A stretch of 64,000 nt of DNA from Flaviflagellibacter rhizophilus (GCF_033898525.1 NZ_JAXAFJ010000002.1:62001-126000), one strand, 5' to 3'; counted from the first letter of the stretch, positions 1 through 8,548 are shown. Numbers and translations are program-made. Notes: generated by a model not told the origin, from the sequence alone.

Positions 1-94
1 CAAGGTGACCGCGGGCGGCGAGCCCGAGCGGGTGCTGGCCAACGCTCCCGTCCGCGAGGGCAATTTCTTCGTGGTGCCGAAGGTGGTGGAATGA
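1..94 (+). CDS. gatC: Glu-tRNA(Gln)/Asp-tRNA(Asn) amidotransferase subunit C, C-terminal fragment
   Basis: Only the last 30 codons are in the window; the reading frame enters at base 2 and ends at TGA 92-94. The tail (residues ending in EGNFFVVPKVVE) matches the usual GatC C-terminus, which wraps around GatA and stabilises it. The stop overlaps the ATG of gatA (ATGA), the typical coupled gatC-gatA junction. The identification rests on this tail plus the gatA neighbour; the N-terminal part lies outside the window. Confidence 0.9.
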   Translation, partial: KVTAGGEPERVLANAPVREGNFFVVPKVVE

Positions 95-1572
95 GCGACC
101 TGACCGATCTGACGCTTGCCGAAGCCCGCGACGGGCTGGCCGCCAAGCGCTTCACGGCCGTTGAACTGACGCAGGCGCATGTGGATGCCGTCGCCGCGGC
201 ACGCGAACTGAACGCCTATGTGCTTGAGACGCCGGAGAAGGCGCTGGAGATGGCCCGCGCCTCCGACGAGCGGCTGGCGAAGGGGCAGGGCGGCACGCTC
301 GAGGGCATCCCGCTGGGCGTGAAGGACATGTTCTGCACCGAGGGCGTGCGCACCACCGCGTGCTCGAAGATTCTCGGCGAGTTCGTGCCGACCTACGAAT
401 CCACCATCACGAGCCAGCTCTGGCGCGATGGCGCGGTGATGCTCGGCAAGCTCAACAACGATGAATTCGCCATGGGTTCGTCCAACGAAACCTCGGCGAT
501 GGGCAACGTCATCAATCCCTGGCGCGCCGAGGGATCGACCGAAAACCTCGTCCCCGGCGGCTCGTCCGGTGGCTCCTCTGCGGCTGTCGCGGCGCGGCTG
601 TGCCTCGGTGCGACGGGCACCGACACGGGTGGCTCCATTCGCCAGCCTGCAGCGTTCACCGGCATCGTCGGCATCAAGCCGACCTATGGACGCTGCTCGC
701 GCTGGGGCGTGGTGGCCTTCGCTTCGTCGCTCGATCAGGCCGGGCCGTTCGCCCGCACGGTTCGCGACAGCGCCATTCTGTTGCGCTCGATGTCCGGCTT
801 CGATCCGAAGGATTCCACATCGGTCGATCTTCCGGTGCCGGACTACGAAGCGGCTCTTGGCCGCTCTGTGAAGGGCCTGCGCATCGGCCTGCCGAAGGAA
901 TACCGCGTCGAGGGCATGCCTGCGGAAATCGAGCAGCTTTGGCAGAAGGGTGCCGATTGGCTGCGCGACGCCGGAGCCGAGGTTGTGGAGATCTCGTTGC
1001 CGCACACGAAGTACGCCTTGCCGGCTTATTACATCGTGGCGCCGGCGGAAGCGTCGTCCAATCTCGCGCGCTATGACGGTGTCCGCTACGGCACCCGCGT
1101 GCCCGGCCGCGACGTGACGGAGATGTACGAGAACACCCGTGCCGCCGGGTTCGGCGCCGAGGTGAAGCGCCGCATCATGATCGGCACCTATGTGCTCTCC
1201 GCCGGCTATTACGACGCCTATTATCTGCGGGCGCAGAAGGTCCGGACGCTCATCAAGCGCGACTTCGACCTGGCCTTCGAGGCCGGCGTCGACGCCGTGC
1301 TGACGCCGACCACGCCGTCACCTGCCTTCGCCATCGGCTCGAAGAGCGAGGCCGATCCGGTCGAGATGTACCTGAACGACATCTTCACCGTGACGGTGAA
1401 CATGGCCGGACTTCCGGGCATCTCCGTTCCGGCGGGCCTGTCCTCGGACGGTCTTCCGCTCGGCCTGCAACTCATCGGGCGCCCCTTCGATGAGGAAACG
1501 CTGTTCGCGCTCGGCCATGCCGTAGAGCAGGCGGCGGGCTCCCTGCCGAAGCCGCAGGCTTGGTGGCGGTGA
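91..1572 (+). CDS. gatA: Glu-tRNA(Gln)/Asp-tRNA(Asn) amidotransferase subunit A
   Basis: GatA is the glutaminase subunit of the GatCAB complex, which converts misacylated Glu-tRNA(Gln) (and often Asp-tRNA(Asn)) to the correct aminoacyl-tRNA in the cytoplasm. The 493-residue protein has the amidase-signature fold: Lys78 in GVKDMF, the cis-Ser in GGSSGGSS around residue 158, and the nucleophile Ser182 in DTGGSIRQP, giving the full Ser-cisSer-Lys triad. Length is normal for the family. The ATG overlaps the gatC stop. In contrast with the simple gatCAB order, gatB is separated from it by two small genes, both joined by overlaps. Confidence 0.97.
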   Translation: MSDLTDLTLAEARDGLAAKRFTAVELTQAHVDAVAAARELNAYVLETPEKALEMARASDERLAKGQGGTLEGIPLGVKDMFCTEGVRTTACSKILGEFVPTYESTITSQLWRDGAVMLGKLNNDEFAMGSSNETSAMGNVINPWRAEGSTENLVPGGSSGGSSAAVAARLCLGATGTDTGGSIRQPAAFTGIVGIKPTYGRCSRWGVVAFASSLDQAGPFARTVRDSAILLRSMSGFDPKDSTSVDLPVPDYEAALGRSVKGLRIGLPKEYRVEGMPAEIEQLWQKGADWLRDAGAEVVEISLPHTKYALPAYYIVAPAEASSNLARYDGVRYGTRVPGRDVTEMYENTRAAGFGAEVKRRIMIGTYVLSAGYYDAYYLRAQKVRTLIKRDFDLAFEAGVDAVLTPTTPSPAFAIGSKSEADPVEMYLNDIFTVTVNMAGLPGISVPAGLSSDGLPLGLQLIGRPFDEETLFALGHAVEQAAGSLPKPQAWWR

Positions 1573-1856
1573 CCGCCGACCGTGACCTTCTTGCCGCGCA
1601 ACGAGCGGTCATCGATGCGCTGGACGAGGAGTTCGTCGGCCTGCTGGCGCGCCGCCTCGCGGTGGTGGAAGAGGTCATCGGCATCAAGCACGCCAACGGC
1701 ATTCCGGCCCTGCTGCCGGAACGCGTCGACGAGGTGATCGAGCATGTTCGCGCCCATGCGCGGACCGTAGGCGCGCCGGAGGACCTTGCGGAGCAACTGT
1801 ACCGCGAGATCATCGGCTGGACGATCAGATACGAAGAAGGAAAGCTCCGCGCGTGA
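1560..1856 (+). CDS. Chorismate mutase type II / isochorismate-pyruvate lyase-like protein
   Basis: A 98-residue all-helical AroQ-type protein. It shows the spaced family pattern: an N-terminal helix with Arg, Asp and Glu (R15-x-x-I-D), a central R-R-x3-V-x2-V-I-x2-K segment, then PERV and an I-I-x-W helix near the end. The IPALLPERV stretch is closer to the stand-alone PchB-like branch (isochorismate pyruvate lyase) than to bifunctional PheA, so substrate is uncertain. The start is a TTG at 1560 overlapping the gatA stop; GTGs at 1563 and 1569 are alternatives. It lies inside the gat operon, so it is probably co-translated with gatA. Function in vivo is not inferable from position. Confidence 0.75.
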   Translation: MVAVTADRDLLAAQRAVIDALDEEFVGLLARRLAVVEEVIGIKHANGIPALLPERVDEVIEHVRAHARTVGAPEDLAEQLYREIIGWTIRYEEGKLRA

Positions 1857-2167
1857 GTGAGATGGACCTCGCAACCTTCAAGGCATCCCTGGAAGCCGCT
1901 TCGCCGGCCGATGGCCTGTCGCGCCCGCTCGTCGCCCTGTGGTGGATGAAGAAAGGTGACTGGGAGCAGGCGCACAACAACGCGCAGGCTGACCGCACCA
2001 AGAACGGCGCCTGGGTGCATGGCCACCTCCACCGGGTCGAGGGCGATATCGACAACGCCGGCTACTGGTACGGGCAGGCCGGCCGCTCCCGCAGCACACG
2101 CCCGCTCGATGAAGAGTGGGACGACATCGCCGCGACCCTGCTCGCATCCGCACCGACGGATCGCTGA
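1853..2167 (+). CDS. Conserved hypothetical protein of the gat operon
   Basis: 104 residues, soluble, with no signal peptide or membrane segment. It starts with GTG at 1853, overlapping the stop of the preceding gene (GTGA); ATG 1862 is the alternative. Its centre carries a dense aromatic and histidine motif, LWWMKKGDWEQAH and then WVHGHLHRVEGDIDNAGYWY, of a type seen in small conserved proteins of alphaproteobacteria that have no assigned function. The strongly conserved-looking His and Trp residues suggest a structured ligand or metal site, but that is inference. Its tight linkage between the mutase-like gene and gatB suggests co-expression with translation genes. Confidence 0.8.
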   Translation: MSEMDLATFKASLEAASPADGLSRPLVALWWMKKGDWEQAHNNAQADRTKNGAWVHGHLHRVEGDIDNAGYWYGQAGRSRSTRPLDEEWDDIAATLLASAPTDR

Positions 2168-2177
2168 GGACACCGAC

Positions 2178-3656
2178 ATGGACATGCATTCCCGCCCCGC
2201 CGATCCGAAGAAGCTGATCCCCGGCGCCACCGGCGATTGGGAGATGGTCATCGGCATGGAGATCCATGCGCAGGTGACCTCGGAGGCCAAGCTGTTCTCC
2301 GGTTCATCGACCGAATTCGGTCGCCCGCCGAACTCCAATGTCTCGCTGGTGGACGCGGCGCTGCCCGGAATGCTGCCGGTCATCAACGAGGAATGCGTGC
2401 GGCAGGCGGTGAAGACCGGCCTCGGCCTGAAGGCGCAGATCAACCAGCGCTCGACCTTCGACCGCAAGAACTACTTCTACCCGGACCTGCCGCAGGGCTA
2501 CCAGATCTCGCAGTTCAAGAGCCCCATCGTGGGCGAGGGCGAGGTGCTGCTCGACATGTTGGAGGGTCAGGTCAAGGTCGGCATCGAGCGGCTGCATCTG
2601 GAGCAGGACGCCGGCAAGTCGATCCACGATCAGGACCCGCTGAACTCGCTGGTGGACCTCAACCGTTCCGGCGTCGCGCTGATGGAGATCGTGTCCCGGC
2701 CGGATCTGCGCTCGTCGGAGGAGGCGCGCGCCTTCGTGACCAAGCTGCGCACCATCTTGCGCTATCTCGGCACCTGCGACGGCGACATGGAGAAGGGCAA
2801 TCTCCGCGCCGACGTAAACGTCTCCGTGCGCCGTCCGGGCGACGATTTCGGGACGCGCTGCGAGATCAAGAACGTCAATTCGATCCGCTTCATCGGCCAG
2901 GCCATCGAATACGAGGCCCGGCGCCAGATCGAGATCCTTGAGGATGGCGGCAAGATCGATCAGGAGACGCGGCTGTTCGATCCCGGCAAGGGCGAGACGC
3001 GCTCCATGCGGTCCAAGGAAGAGGCGCACGATTACCGCTACTTCCCGGACCCGGACCTGTTGCCGCTCGATCTGCCGGAAGGGCTCGTCGAGCATCTTTC
3101 GGCCGATCTGCCGGAACTGCCGGACGAGAAGAAGGCACGGTTCCAGAGCGAATACGGCCTCTCGGCCTATGACGCGACGGTGCTGGTGGGCGAGCGCGCC
3201 TCCGCCGATTATTACGAGCAGGTGGCCGGCGCGGGCGATCCGAAGCTGGCTGCCAACTGGGTCATCAACGAGCTGTTCGGCCGCCTGAACAAGGAAGGCC
3301 TCGGCATCGAGGAGAGCCCGGTGTCGGCGGCGCAGCTTGCGGGCCTGATCGGGCTCATCAAGGACGGCACTATCTCCGGCAAGATCGCCAAGGACCTCTT
3401 CGAGATCGTCTGGACCGAAGGCGGCGACCCGCGCGAGATCGTGGAAGCGCGCGGCATGAAGCAGGTGACGGACACTGGCGCCATCGAGAAGGCCGTGGAT
3501 GAGATCATCGCCGCGAACCCGGACAAGGTGGAGCAGGTGAAGGCCAAGCCCAACATGCTCGGCTGGTTCGTCGGGCAGGTCATCAAGGCCAGCGGCGGCA
3601 AGGCCAATCCGCAGGCGGTGGGTGAGATCCTGAAGGCAAAGCTGGGCCTGGAGTGA
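2178..3656 (+). CDS. gatB: Glu-tRNA(Gln)/Asp-tRNA(Asn) amidotransferase subunit B
   Basis: GatB binds the misacylated tRNA, uses ATP to phosphorylate the side chain, and receives ammonia from GatA. The 492-residue protein begins MDMHSRP at ATG 2178, downstream of the previous stop. The GatB_N catalytic cradle holds the early motif IGMEIHAQV and the signature DLNRSGVALMEIVS near the middle; the C-terminal helical and YqeY-like tail domain ends at KAKLGLE. A longer open frame exists upstream, but it runs back through the preceding gene, so the internal ATG is preferred. The stop overlaps the ATG of the next gene. Confidence 0.97.
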   Translation: MDMHSRPADPKKLIPGATGDWEMVIGMEIHAQVTSEAKLFSGSSTEFGRPPNSNVSLVDAALPGMLPVINEECVRQAVKTGLGLKAQINQRSTFDRKNYFYPDLPQGYQISQFKSPIVGEGEVLLDMLEGQVKVGIERLHLEQDAGKSIHDQDPLNSLVDLNRSGVALMEIVSRPDLRSSEEARAFVTKLRTILRYLGTCDGDMEKGNLRADVNVSVRRPGDDFGTRCEIKNVNSIRFIGQAIEYEARRQIEILEDGGKIDQETRLFDPGKGETRSMRSKEEAHDYRYFPDPDLLPLDLPEGLVEHLSADLPELPDEKKARFQSEYGLSAYDATVLVGERASADYYEQVAGAGDPKLAANWVINELFGRLNKEGLGIEESPVSAAQLAGLIGLIKDGTISGKIAKDLFEIVWTEGGDPREIVEARGMKQVTDTGAIEKAVDEIIAANPDKVEQVKAKPNMLGWFVGQVIKASGGKANPQAVGEILKAKLGLE

Positions 3657-5155
3657 TGGCGGTGACGCGGCTGCAGGAAGGGGCGCAACGCTCTCCCGCC
3701 GCCGCGTTCCTGCTGCTTCTGGCGGCCTACTTTGCCATTCAGGCACTGATCAGGGTGTTCATCGCGCCGTCGGCCGGGCTCGATGAGGCGGAAATCCTCA
3801 TCACCGCGCAGTCTGCGGCCTGGGGACACGGCACGCAGCCGCCTCTGTACAACTTCTTGCAGATCGCCGGCTTCCAGATCTTCGGGACCAATGTTCTGGC
3901 CCTCGCGCTGGTCAAGAACCTCTTCCTGTTTGCGATCTTCGCCTTTGTCTATCTGGGAGCCCGCATCGTCCTGCCGGACGAGGCCGAAGCCCGTCTGGCG
4001 GCGCTCGCGATGTTCACGATCCCGCAGATCGCGTGGGAATCGCAGCGGGCGCTGACCCACACCGTCGCGGTGCTGGCGATGGCAGCGCTCACCTTCTTCG
4101 TGCTGGTGCGCGTCCTCAGGGACGGCCGGTGGCTGGACTATGTGGCGCTTGGCCTGTGCCTCGGCCTGGGCGCGCTGTCCAAGTACAATTTCGGCATCGG
4201 TGCCCTGGCGATGATCGTGGCCGCCGGCACGGTTCGCGAACTCAGGCCGCGTGTGCTGTCGTGGCGGATGCTGGCGAGCCTCGCGATAGCTGCGCTCGTC
4301 ATCCTGCCCCACGCGCTTTGGGTGTCCGGCCATCTGGAGGATGCGCTGGCACGGACGCATAAGTTCCAGGCAAAGAGCGAGGCGGCGTACACGCTCGCAC
4401 CCTCGCTCGCCGTGCTCTCCGGCAGCCTGCAATACGCGGTGCTCCCGCTCGCGCTATTCGCAATCTGCCTAGGCATCGCGAGACTGTGGCCACCCACACC
4501 GTCCGTGAGTGCGCGGCAGCGGACGCCGCTCCAGAGCTTTGCTCTCCGGATCATCCCGGTCGGCCTGGCCATGCTCGCGATCGGGGCGATCCCGGCAGGC
4601 ATCACCGAATTCAAGGACCGCTGGATGAGCCCGCTGCTCTTCCTGCTGCCGCTGGCCGTTATCGTCCTGCTGGGCCACCGGCTTCAGCGGGGCGGTGCAA
4701 AGACCTTGCAGTACGTGTCCGTCCTGCTGGCGCTTGTCTCGATGGCCGCTCTCGCAGCGCTCCATCTGTGGACACGGGAAGGCCGCGAGCCTGCCGAAGC
4801 CAACGCTCCCATGCCCGCATTGGCCGAGAGCATTCGCCAGCAAGGCTTCACCCGGGGCACGATCATCGGCGGATCGACCACGCTTGCCGGTCAACTCAAG
4901 CTGGAATTCGCGGACAGCCCGGTGGTGGAGCCGCAATATGGCCTCCTGATAAAGCCCGACATCGGGCAACCCGTTCTGCTGGCCTGGCAGGGAGAAAACG
5001 CTCTTCCCGCCGATATGGGCGAGTTGTTCCGGGACATCTGCGGGGCACCATCTCCTGCGACCGCGCCCCGGCACGTCGCCGCGGAGTACCCCAACGGCAT
5101 GATCTACGGGCTAAACTTCGTCGTGCTACGCGGATGTGAAGCCATTCCGGGCTAG
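3656..5155 (+). CDS. GT39/PMT-like membrane glycosyltransferase
   Basis: 499 residues with about ten to eleven hydrophobic membrane segments. The early periplasmic loop has GLDEAEILI followed by QPPLYNF, the DE and PPLY signatures of the ArnT/PMT (GT-C) superfamily, which move sugars from polyprenyl-phosphate donors in the inner membrane. A soluble C-terminal domain follows after residue 380. The ATG at 3656 overlaps the gatB stop (TGATG); a GTG one codon upstream is possible. Acceptor is unknown: lipid A, cell-surface glycan and protein are all possible. The linkage with gatB is probably transcriptional convenience rather than functional. Confidence 0.8.
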   Translation: MAVTRLQEGAQRSPAAAFLLLLAAYFAIQALIRVFIAPSAGLDEAEILITAQSAAWGHGTQPPLYNFLQIAGFQIFGTNVLALALVKNLFLFAIFAFVYLGARIVLPDEAEARLAALAMFTIPQIAWESQRALTHTVAVLAMAALTFFVLVRVLRDGRWLDYVALGLCLGLGALSKYNFGIGALAMIVAAGTVRELRPRVLSWRMLASLAIAALVILPHALWVSGHLEDALARTHKFQAKSEAAYTLAPSLAVLSGSLQYAVLPLALFAICLGIARLWPPTPSVSARQRTPLQSFALRIIPVGLAMLAIGAIPAGITEFKDRWMSPLLFLLPLAVIVLLGHRLQRGGAKTLQYVSVLLALVSMAALAALHLWTREGREPAEANAPMPALAESIRQQGFTRGTIIGGSTTLAGQLKLEFADSPVVEPQYGLLIKPDIGQPVLLAWQGENALPADMGELFRDICGAPSPATAPRHVAAEYPNGMIYGLNFVVLRGCEAIPG

Positions 5156-5195
5156 CGTCGGAACACCGCATCACCATCTCTGTTTGCTCAGAGCC

Positions 5196-5933
5196 ATGAT
5201 CCGCGTGTTCCTCCTTTTTCTCATCCTCTTCGTCCTGCCGCTGTCCACACACGCCGTCTGGTGGTGGAAGCAGGGCTGGCCTGTCTCGTGGTCCTCGGCC
5301 AACTGGTCGTCCGCGAAGCTGCTGCCGAAAGCCGACAGCGAACCTGAAGCCGTCGTCCATGTCCTTGGCGCCCGCACCGGCGGTTGGAAGGGCATCTTCG
5401 CCCATCACAGCTGGGTCGTGATCAAGGAAGCCGGCGCCTCCCGCTACACCCGCTATGACGTGGTGGGGTGGGGCACGCCTGTGCGCACCAATGTGCGCGA
5501 TGTCGACGGCTACTGGTACGGCAACGAGCCCTCGGTACTGGTGACCTTGCGCGGAGAGGCAGCGGAAGCTGCCATCCCCCGCATTCGGCAGGCGGTCGCC
5601 CAATATCCATTCGCAGGCACCGGCACCTACAAGGCCTGGCCAGGTCCGAACTCCAACACCTTCGTCGCCTACATAGCCGAGCAGGTGCCCGAACTCGCAC
5701 CCGCTTTGCTGCCGACCGCCCTGGGGAAGGATTTCCGCTCGCCGGGTCTGTTCGCGGGGGCGGCGCCGAGCGGAGAGGGCTTTCAGCTATCCTACCGTGG
5801 CGTGGCCGGCCTGACCGTCGGCTGGGTCGAGGGTGTGGAGCTCAACCTCCTTGGGGCGGTCGCGGGTATCGACCTGCGCCGACCGGCCATTAAGCTGCCG
5901 GGCTGGGGCCGCATTGGCCTTTCGCCAGCCTGA
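5196..5933 (+). CDS. DUF3750 family protein
   Basis: 245 residues starting MIRVFLLFLILFV, an N-terminal membrane anchor or signal peptide of about 20 residues, then VWWWKQGWP. The remainder matches the DUF3750 pattern: VLGARTGGWKGIFAHHSWVV, a YTRYDVVGWG segment, and WPGPNSNTFVAYIAEQVPEL. The paired His and the PGPNSNTF motif resemble small periplasmic papain/transglutaminase-like folds (suggestive, not proven). A GTG at 5136 would extend the frame into the preceding gene; the ATG at 5196 immediately before the hydrophobic segment is preferred. Function unknown; location probably periplasmic side of the inner membrane. Confidence 0.8.
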   Translation: MIRVFLLFLILFVLPLSTHAVWWWKQGWPVSWSSANWSSAKLLPKADSEPEAVVHVLGARTGGWKGIFAHHSWVVIKEAGASRYTRYDVVGWGTPVRTNVRDVDGYWYGNEPSVLVTLRGEAAEAAIPRIRQAVAQYPFAGTGTYKAWPGPNSNTFVAYIAEQVPELAPALLPTALGKDFRSPGLFAGAAPSGEGFQLSYRGVAGLTVGWVEGVELNLLGAVAGIDLRRPAIKLPGWGRIGLSPA

Positions 5934-6015
5934 CCCCCTGATTCACTCTTCCCGTCATTGAAGCTTTGCGAGGCAGGGCCTACCTGCGTCGGGCAACCTT
6001 CCCGAGGAGCCCCGC

Positions 6016-6723
6016 ATGTCCGTTTCGCAGCAAAACCCGATCGACCTCTTCTACTGGCCGACGCCCAACGGCCACAAGATCACGATCATGCTGGAGGAAA
6101 CGGGGCTCCCATATCGCGTCGTGCCGGTGAACATCGGCAAGGGTGACCAGTTCAAGCCGGACTTCCTCGCCATCTCCCCGAACAACCGGATGCCGGCGAT
6201 CATCGATCCCGATGGTCCGGATGGGCAGCCGATCTCCGTGTTCGAGTCCGGAGCCATCCTGCAATATCTCGGCCGAAAGACCGGCCAGTTCTACCCGTCG
6301 GACGAGCGCAAGCGCGTCGAGGTGGAGCAATGGCTGTTCTGGCAGATGGGCGGCCTCGGTCCCATGGCGGGGCAGGCGCACCACTTCCGGCTCTATGCGC
6401 CGGAGAAGGTGGAATATGGCATCAACCGCTACACCAATGAGGTCAATCGCCTCTACGGGGTGATGAACAAGCGGCTCGCCGACCGGGATTATCTGGCCGG
6501 AGAGTATTCGATCGCTGACATGGCCTGCATCAGCTGGACGCTGAACTGGGAACGACAGGGGCAGGACCCGTCGAAGTTCCCCAATGTGCAGGCTTGGATC
6601 GAGCGCCTGAAGGCCCGCCCGGGTGTCGAGCGCGGCCTTGCGGTGAAGACCGATCAGCCCGCGACCGATCTTGCGAGCGACAAGGAAGCGCAGAAGATCA
6701 TGTTCGGGCAGCGCGCGACCTGA
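6016..6723 (+). CDS. Glutathione S-transferase, nu-class / YfcG-YghU type
   Basis: 235 residues with a thioredoxin-like N-terminal domain (WPTPNGHKITIMLEE, then NNRMPAI with cis-Pro, and FESGAILQYL with the glutathione-contacting ES pair) and an all-helical C-terminal domain. The NGHK start of helix 1 and the IVDPDG loop are typical of the YfcG/YghU group, which act as glutathione-dependent disulfide-bond reductases rather than conjugating enzymes. Cytoplasmic. It is preceded by a GAGGAG ribosome binding site about 7 nt before ATG. Physiological substrate not inferable. Confidence 0.92.
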   Translation: MSVSQQNPIDLFYWPTPNGHKITIMLEETGLPYRVVPVNIGKGDQFKPDFLAISPNNRMPAIIDPDGPDGQPISVFESGAILQYLGRKTGQFYPSDERKRVEVEQWLFWQMGGLGPMAGQAHHFRLYAPEKVEYGINRYTNEVNRLYGVMNKRLADRDYLAGEYSIADMACISWTLNWERQGQDPSKFPNVQAWIERLKARPGVERGLAVKTDQPATDLASDKEAQKIMFGQRAT

Positions 6724-6743
6724 AGAAAACCGGCCGGGCAGGG

Positions 6744-6769
6744 GGAACTCGTACCAGCAGGGTAACGTT
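6744..6769 (+). promoter_or_regulatory. Consensus EcfG (general stress sigma) promoter
   Basis: GGAAC at 6744-6748 and CGTT at 6766-6769 are separated by exactly 17 nt, a full match to the alphaproteobacterial EcfG/SigT consensus GGAAC-N16/17-CGTT. It lies 45 nt upstream of the DUF883 gene in the same orientation and outside any coding sequence. Regulation by EcfG is inferred from the motif only. Confidence 0.75.
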
Positions 6770-6814
6770 GAAAGGTGACCCTGTAGGTCAGGGTGTTCTT
6801 CAGGAGCGACAAAG

Positions 6815-7219
6815 ATGGCGACGGCCCCAAACCCGACCGAAAACCTGAATCAGACGCCCCGCGCTTCAGGTGCGACCTCGACGTCTTCGGCGAAAGCGGC
6901 CGTCGGCAACAGTGCCGACGATCTTGCCGTGGATGCCCGCATCGCGAGCGCGGACCTCGAAACGCTGCGCGACGATGTCCTGCGTCTCAGCAAGGCCGTT
7001 ACGGCTCTTGTCTCCGCGCAGGCGCAAAGTGCCCGCGTCACGGTGACGGACAAGGCCAACGAGCTCTACGACACCGGGCTGGATTATGTGCGCACGGCCG
7101 AGGATCAGGTCCGCAGCGTGGCAGATGATGTTTCAGTATCGGTTCGCCAGAACCCGCTTACCGCCATCGGCATAACCTTTGCCGTGGGCTACATTCTGGG
7201 CCGGATCCGGGGCCGCTGA
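6815..7219 (+). CDS. DUF883 (YqjD/ElaB-like) membrane-anchored protein
   Basis: 134 residues. The N-terminus (1-45) is Ala/Thr/Ser-rich and probably disordered; the centre is an amphipathic helix (DLETLRDDVLRLSKAVTAL); the C-terminus is one membrane helix, NPLTAIGITFAVGYILGRIRGR, ending in arginines. This is the YqjD/ElaB arrangement. In E. coli, YqjD tethers ribosomes to the inner membrane in stationary phase; whether this homologue does so is unknown. It follows a consensus EcfG promoter and is followed 1 nt later by a second membrane-protein gene, so the two form a probable general-stress operon. Confidence 0.85.
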   Translation: MATAPNPTENLNQTPRASGATSTSSAKAAVGNSADDLAVDARIASADLETLRDDVLRLSKAVTALVSAQAQSARVTVTDKANELYDTGLDYVRTAEDQVRSVADDVSVSVRQNPLTAIGITFAVGYILGRIRGR

Positions 7220-7220
7220 C

Positions 7221-7649
7221 ATGTTGAACACCCTGCTTGCCGGCGGAGCCCTGCTGCAGGGTTTCAAGGCGGAGATGACGCTCAAGGCCCGGCACGCCGC
7301 CGTGCTGGCGGTGTTTGCCTTACTTGCGCTGGTCTTCCTCGGGGTGGGTCTTCTCGCGCTCGCCCTCGCAGCTGGCATCGCGCTCGCGCCGCATGTCGGC
7401 GGCGCGGCGGCTGCCGCCATTGTGGGTGTCTGCGCGCTGGGCATTGCTTCGCTGCTGATCTGGGTGGGTACTCGCCCCCGCACGGCAGCGGCTGCGGCTT
7501 CTGCGCCCCTGGCGCCTGCCGCGCAGCCGCTCCCCGGGGTCGATCCGCTGGCCGCGATTGCCGGGCTATCGGCGCTCGCCGCGTCCAAGCCCGTGCCGCT
7601 GATGGTCGGCGCTCTCGTGATCGGGCTCATGCTCGGCCGCCGCCGTTAG
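7221..7649 (+). CDS. Small holin-superfamily-like integral membrane protein
   Basis: 142 residues with two adjacent membrane helices (about residues 25-50 and 57-80) after an amphipathic start, then an Ala/Pro-rich linker and a third hydrophobic segment near the C-terminus ending LMLGRRR. This resembles the putative actinobacterial-type holin X/phage holin superfamily III proteins found next to DUF883 genes. No lytic function should be assumed. ATG 7221 starts 1 nt after the DUF883 stop; an upstream in-frame ATG at 7179 would overlap that gene and is rejected. Likely transcribed from the same EcfG promoter. Confidence 0.75.
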   Translation: MLNTLLAGGALLQGFKAEMTLKARHAAVLAVFALLALVFLGVGLLALALAAGIALAPHVGGAAAAAIVGVCALGIASLLIWVGTRPRTAAAAASAPLAPAAQPLPGVDPLAAIAGLSALAASKPVPLMVGALVIGLMLGRRR

Positions 7650-7663
7650 TCCCGGATGAAGCT

Positions 7664-8548
7664 CTACGGCTTCAGATAGGCACTGCCGTCAGCCGCACGC
7701 GCGGGATTGGCCACATATTTGCCCTCGGACGGAACAGCGATCTTGCGGAAGTCGCGGGAGAGGCGCTGCAGCGCCGAATCCATTTCGGGGCCTTCCATGG
7801 CACGCCCGTGGCCGGTTATGATCCTTGACGGGTGAAGTGCGGCGAGCTTGGCGACAGAAGCTTCCGACGCGTCCCAATCGATGGTGAAGTATTTCGGCGG
7901 CCCGTGCATCTCCGCAGCCTGAACGGCACTTGCGTAAGCCGACTCTGAAGCGGTGGTGACGAAAGCATCACCGACGATCATCGTGCGGTCCGCCTCGCGC
8001 CACAGCGAGACGTGGCCGGGCGAATGGCCGGGCGTGTGCACCCAGGTCCAGCCGGGCATGTGCGGGACACTGCCGTCCTGCGGCAGCGGATGGAGCCGTG
8101 AGGAAACATCCACCGGCCGCGTCGGGTACAGCGAGGACATCCCAGCCATCAAGCCGCCGCCCACGGAAGGGTCGCCGGAAGGGTAGGAAGCCCGTCCATC
8201 GAGATAGGGATGTTCGAGGTCGTGGGCGTAGACCGGCACGTCCCATTCCTCGGCCAGGTCTTCCAGCACCCCGACGTGATCGAAATGACCGTGCGTCAGA
8301 ACGATCGCCGCAGGGCGGGCACCTTCTCCGAAGCGCCCCTCCGCGGCTGACTTGATCCTGTCCTTCGTACCGAACACGCCCGCATCGATCAGGACCCAGC
8401 CACGATCTCCCGCGCCGGGCGCACCGTAGAAGACCACATTCGCGATGAGGGCCCGGATATAGGCAAGATCCGGCGCCAGCTCCATGGTGCCGTCATCGGC
8501 TTCCGAGGTGATCTTCGCGTTGTCGCTCAGCGGGATCTGCTGGGTCAT
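7664..8548 (-). CDS. Metallo-beta-lactamase fold hydrolase
   Basis: 294 residues, no signal peptide. The dinuclear zinc site is complete: THGHFDHVG (HxHxDH), the second histidine in HTPGHSPGH, the bridging Asp in MIVGDAF, and the last His in IITGHGRAM. The family includes glyoxalase II, lactonases and many hydrolases of unknown substrate; nothing here identifies the substrate. It converges with the preceding membrane-protein gene (14 nt between stops) and diverges from the PPOX gene. A GGAAC-N16-CTTT sequence on the minus strand at 8571-8595, one base off the EcfG consensus, lies upstream. Confidence 0.88.
   Translation of the reverse strand: MTQQIPLSDNAKITSEADDGTMELAPDLAYIRALIANVVFYGAPGAGDRGWVLIDAGVFGTKDRIKSAAEGRFGEGARPAAIVLTHGHFDHVGVLEDLAEEWDVPVYAHDLEHPYLDGRASYPSGDPSVGGGLMAGMSSLYPTRPVDVSSRLHPLPQDGSVPHMPGWTWVHTPGHSPGHVSLWREADRTMIVGDAFVTTASESAYASAVQAAEMHGPPKYFTIDWDASEASVAKLAALHPSRIITGHGRAMEGPEMDSALQRLSRDFRKIAVPSEGKYVANPARAADGSAYLKP

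Noticed and set aside
5160..5184. GGAAC-N16-TGTT resembling an EcfG promoter
   Set aside because: One mismatch, and it ends only 12 nt before the ATG of the DUF3750 gene, so a leader would be too short.
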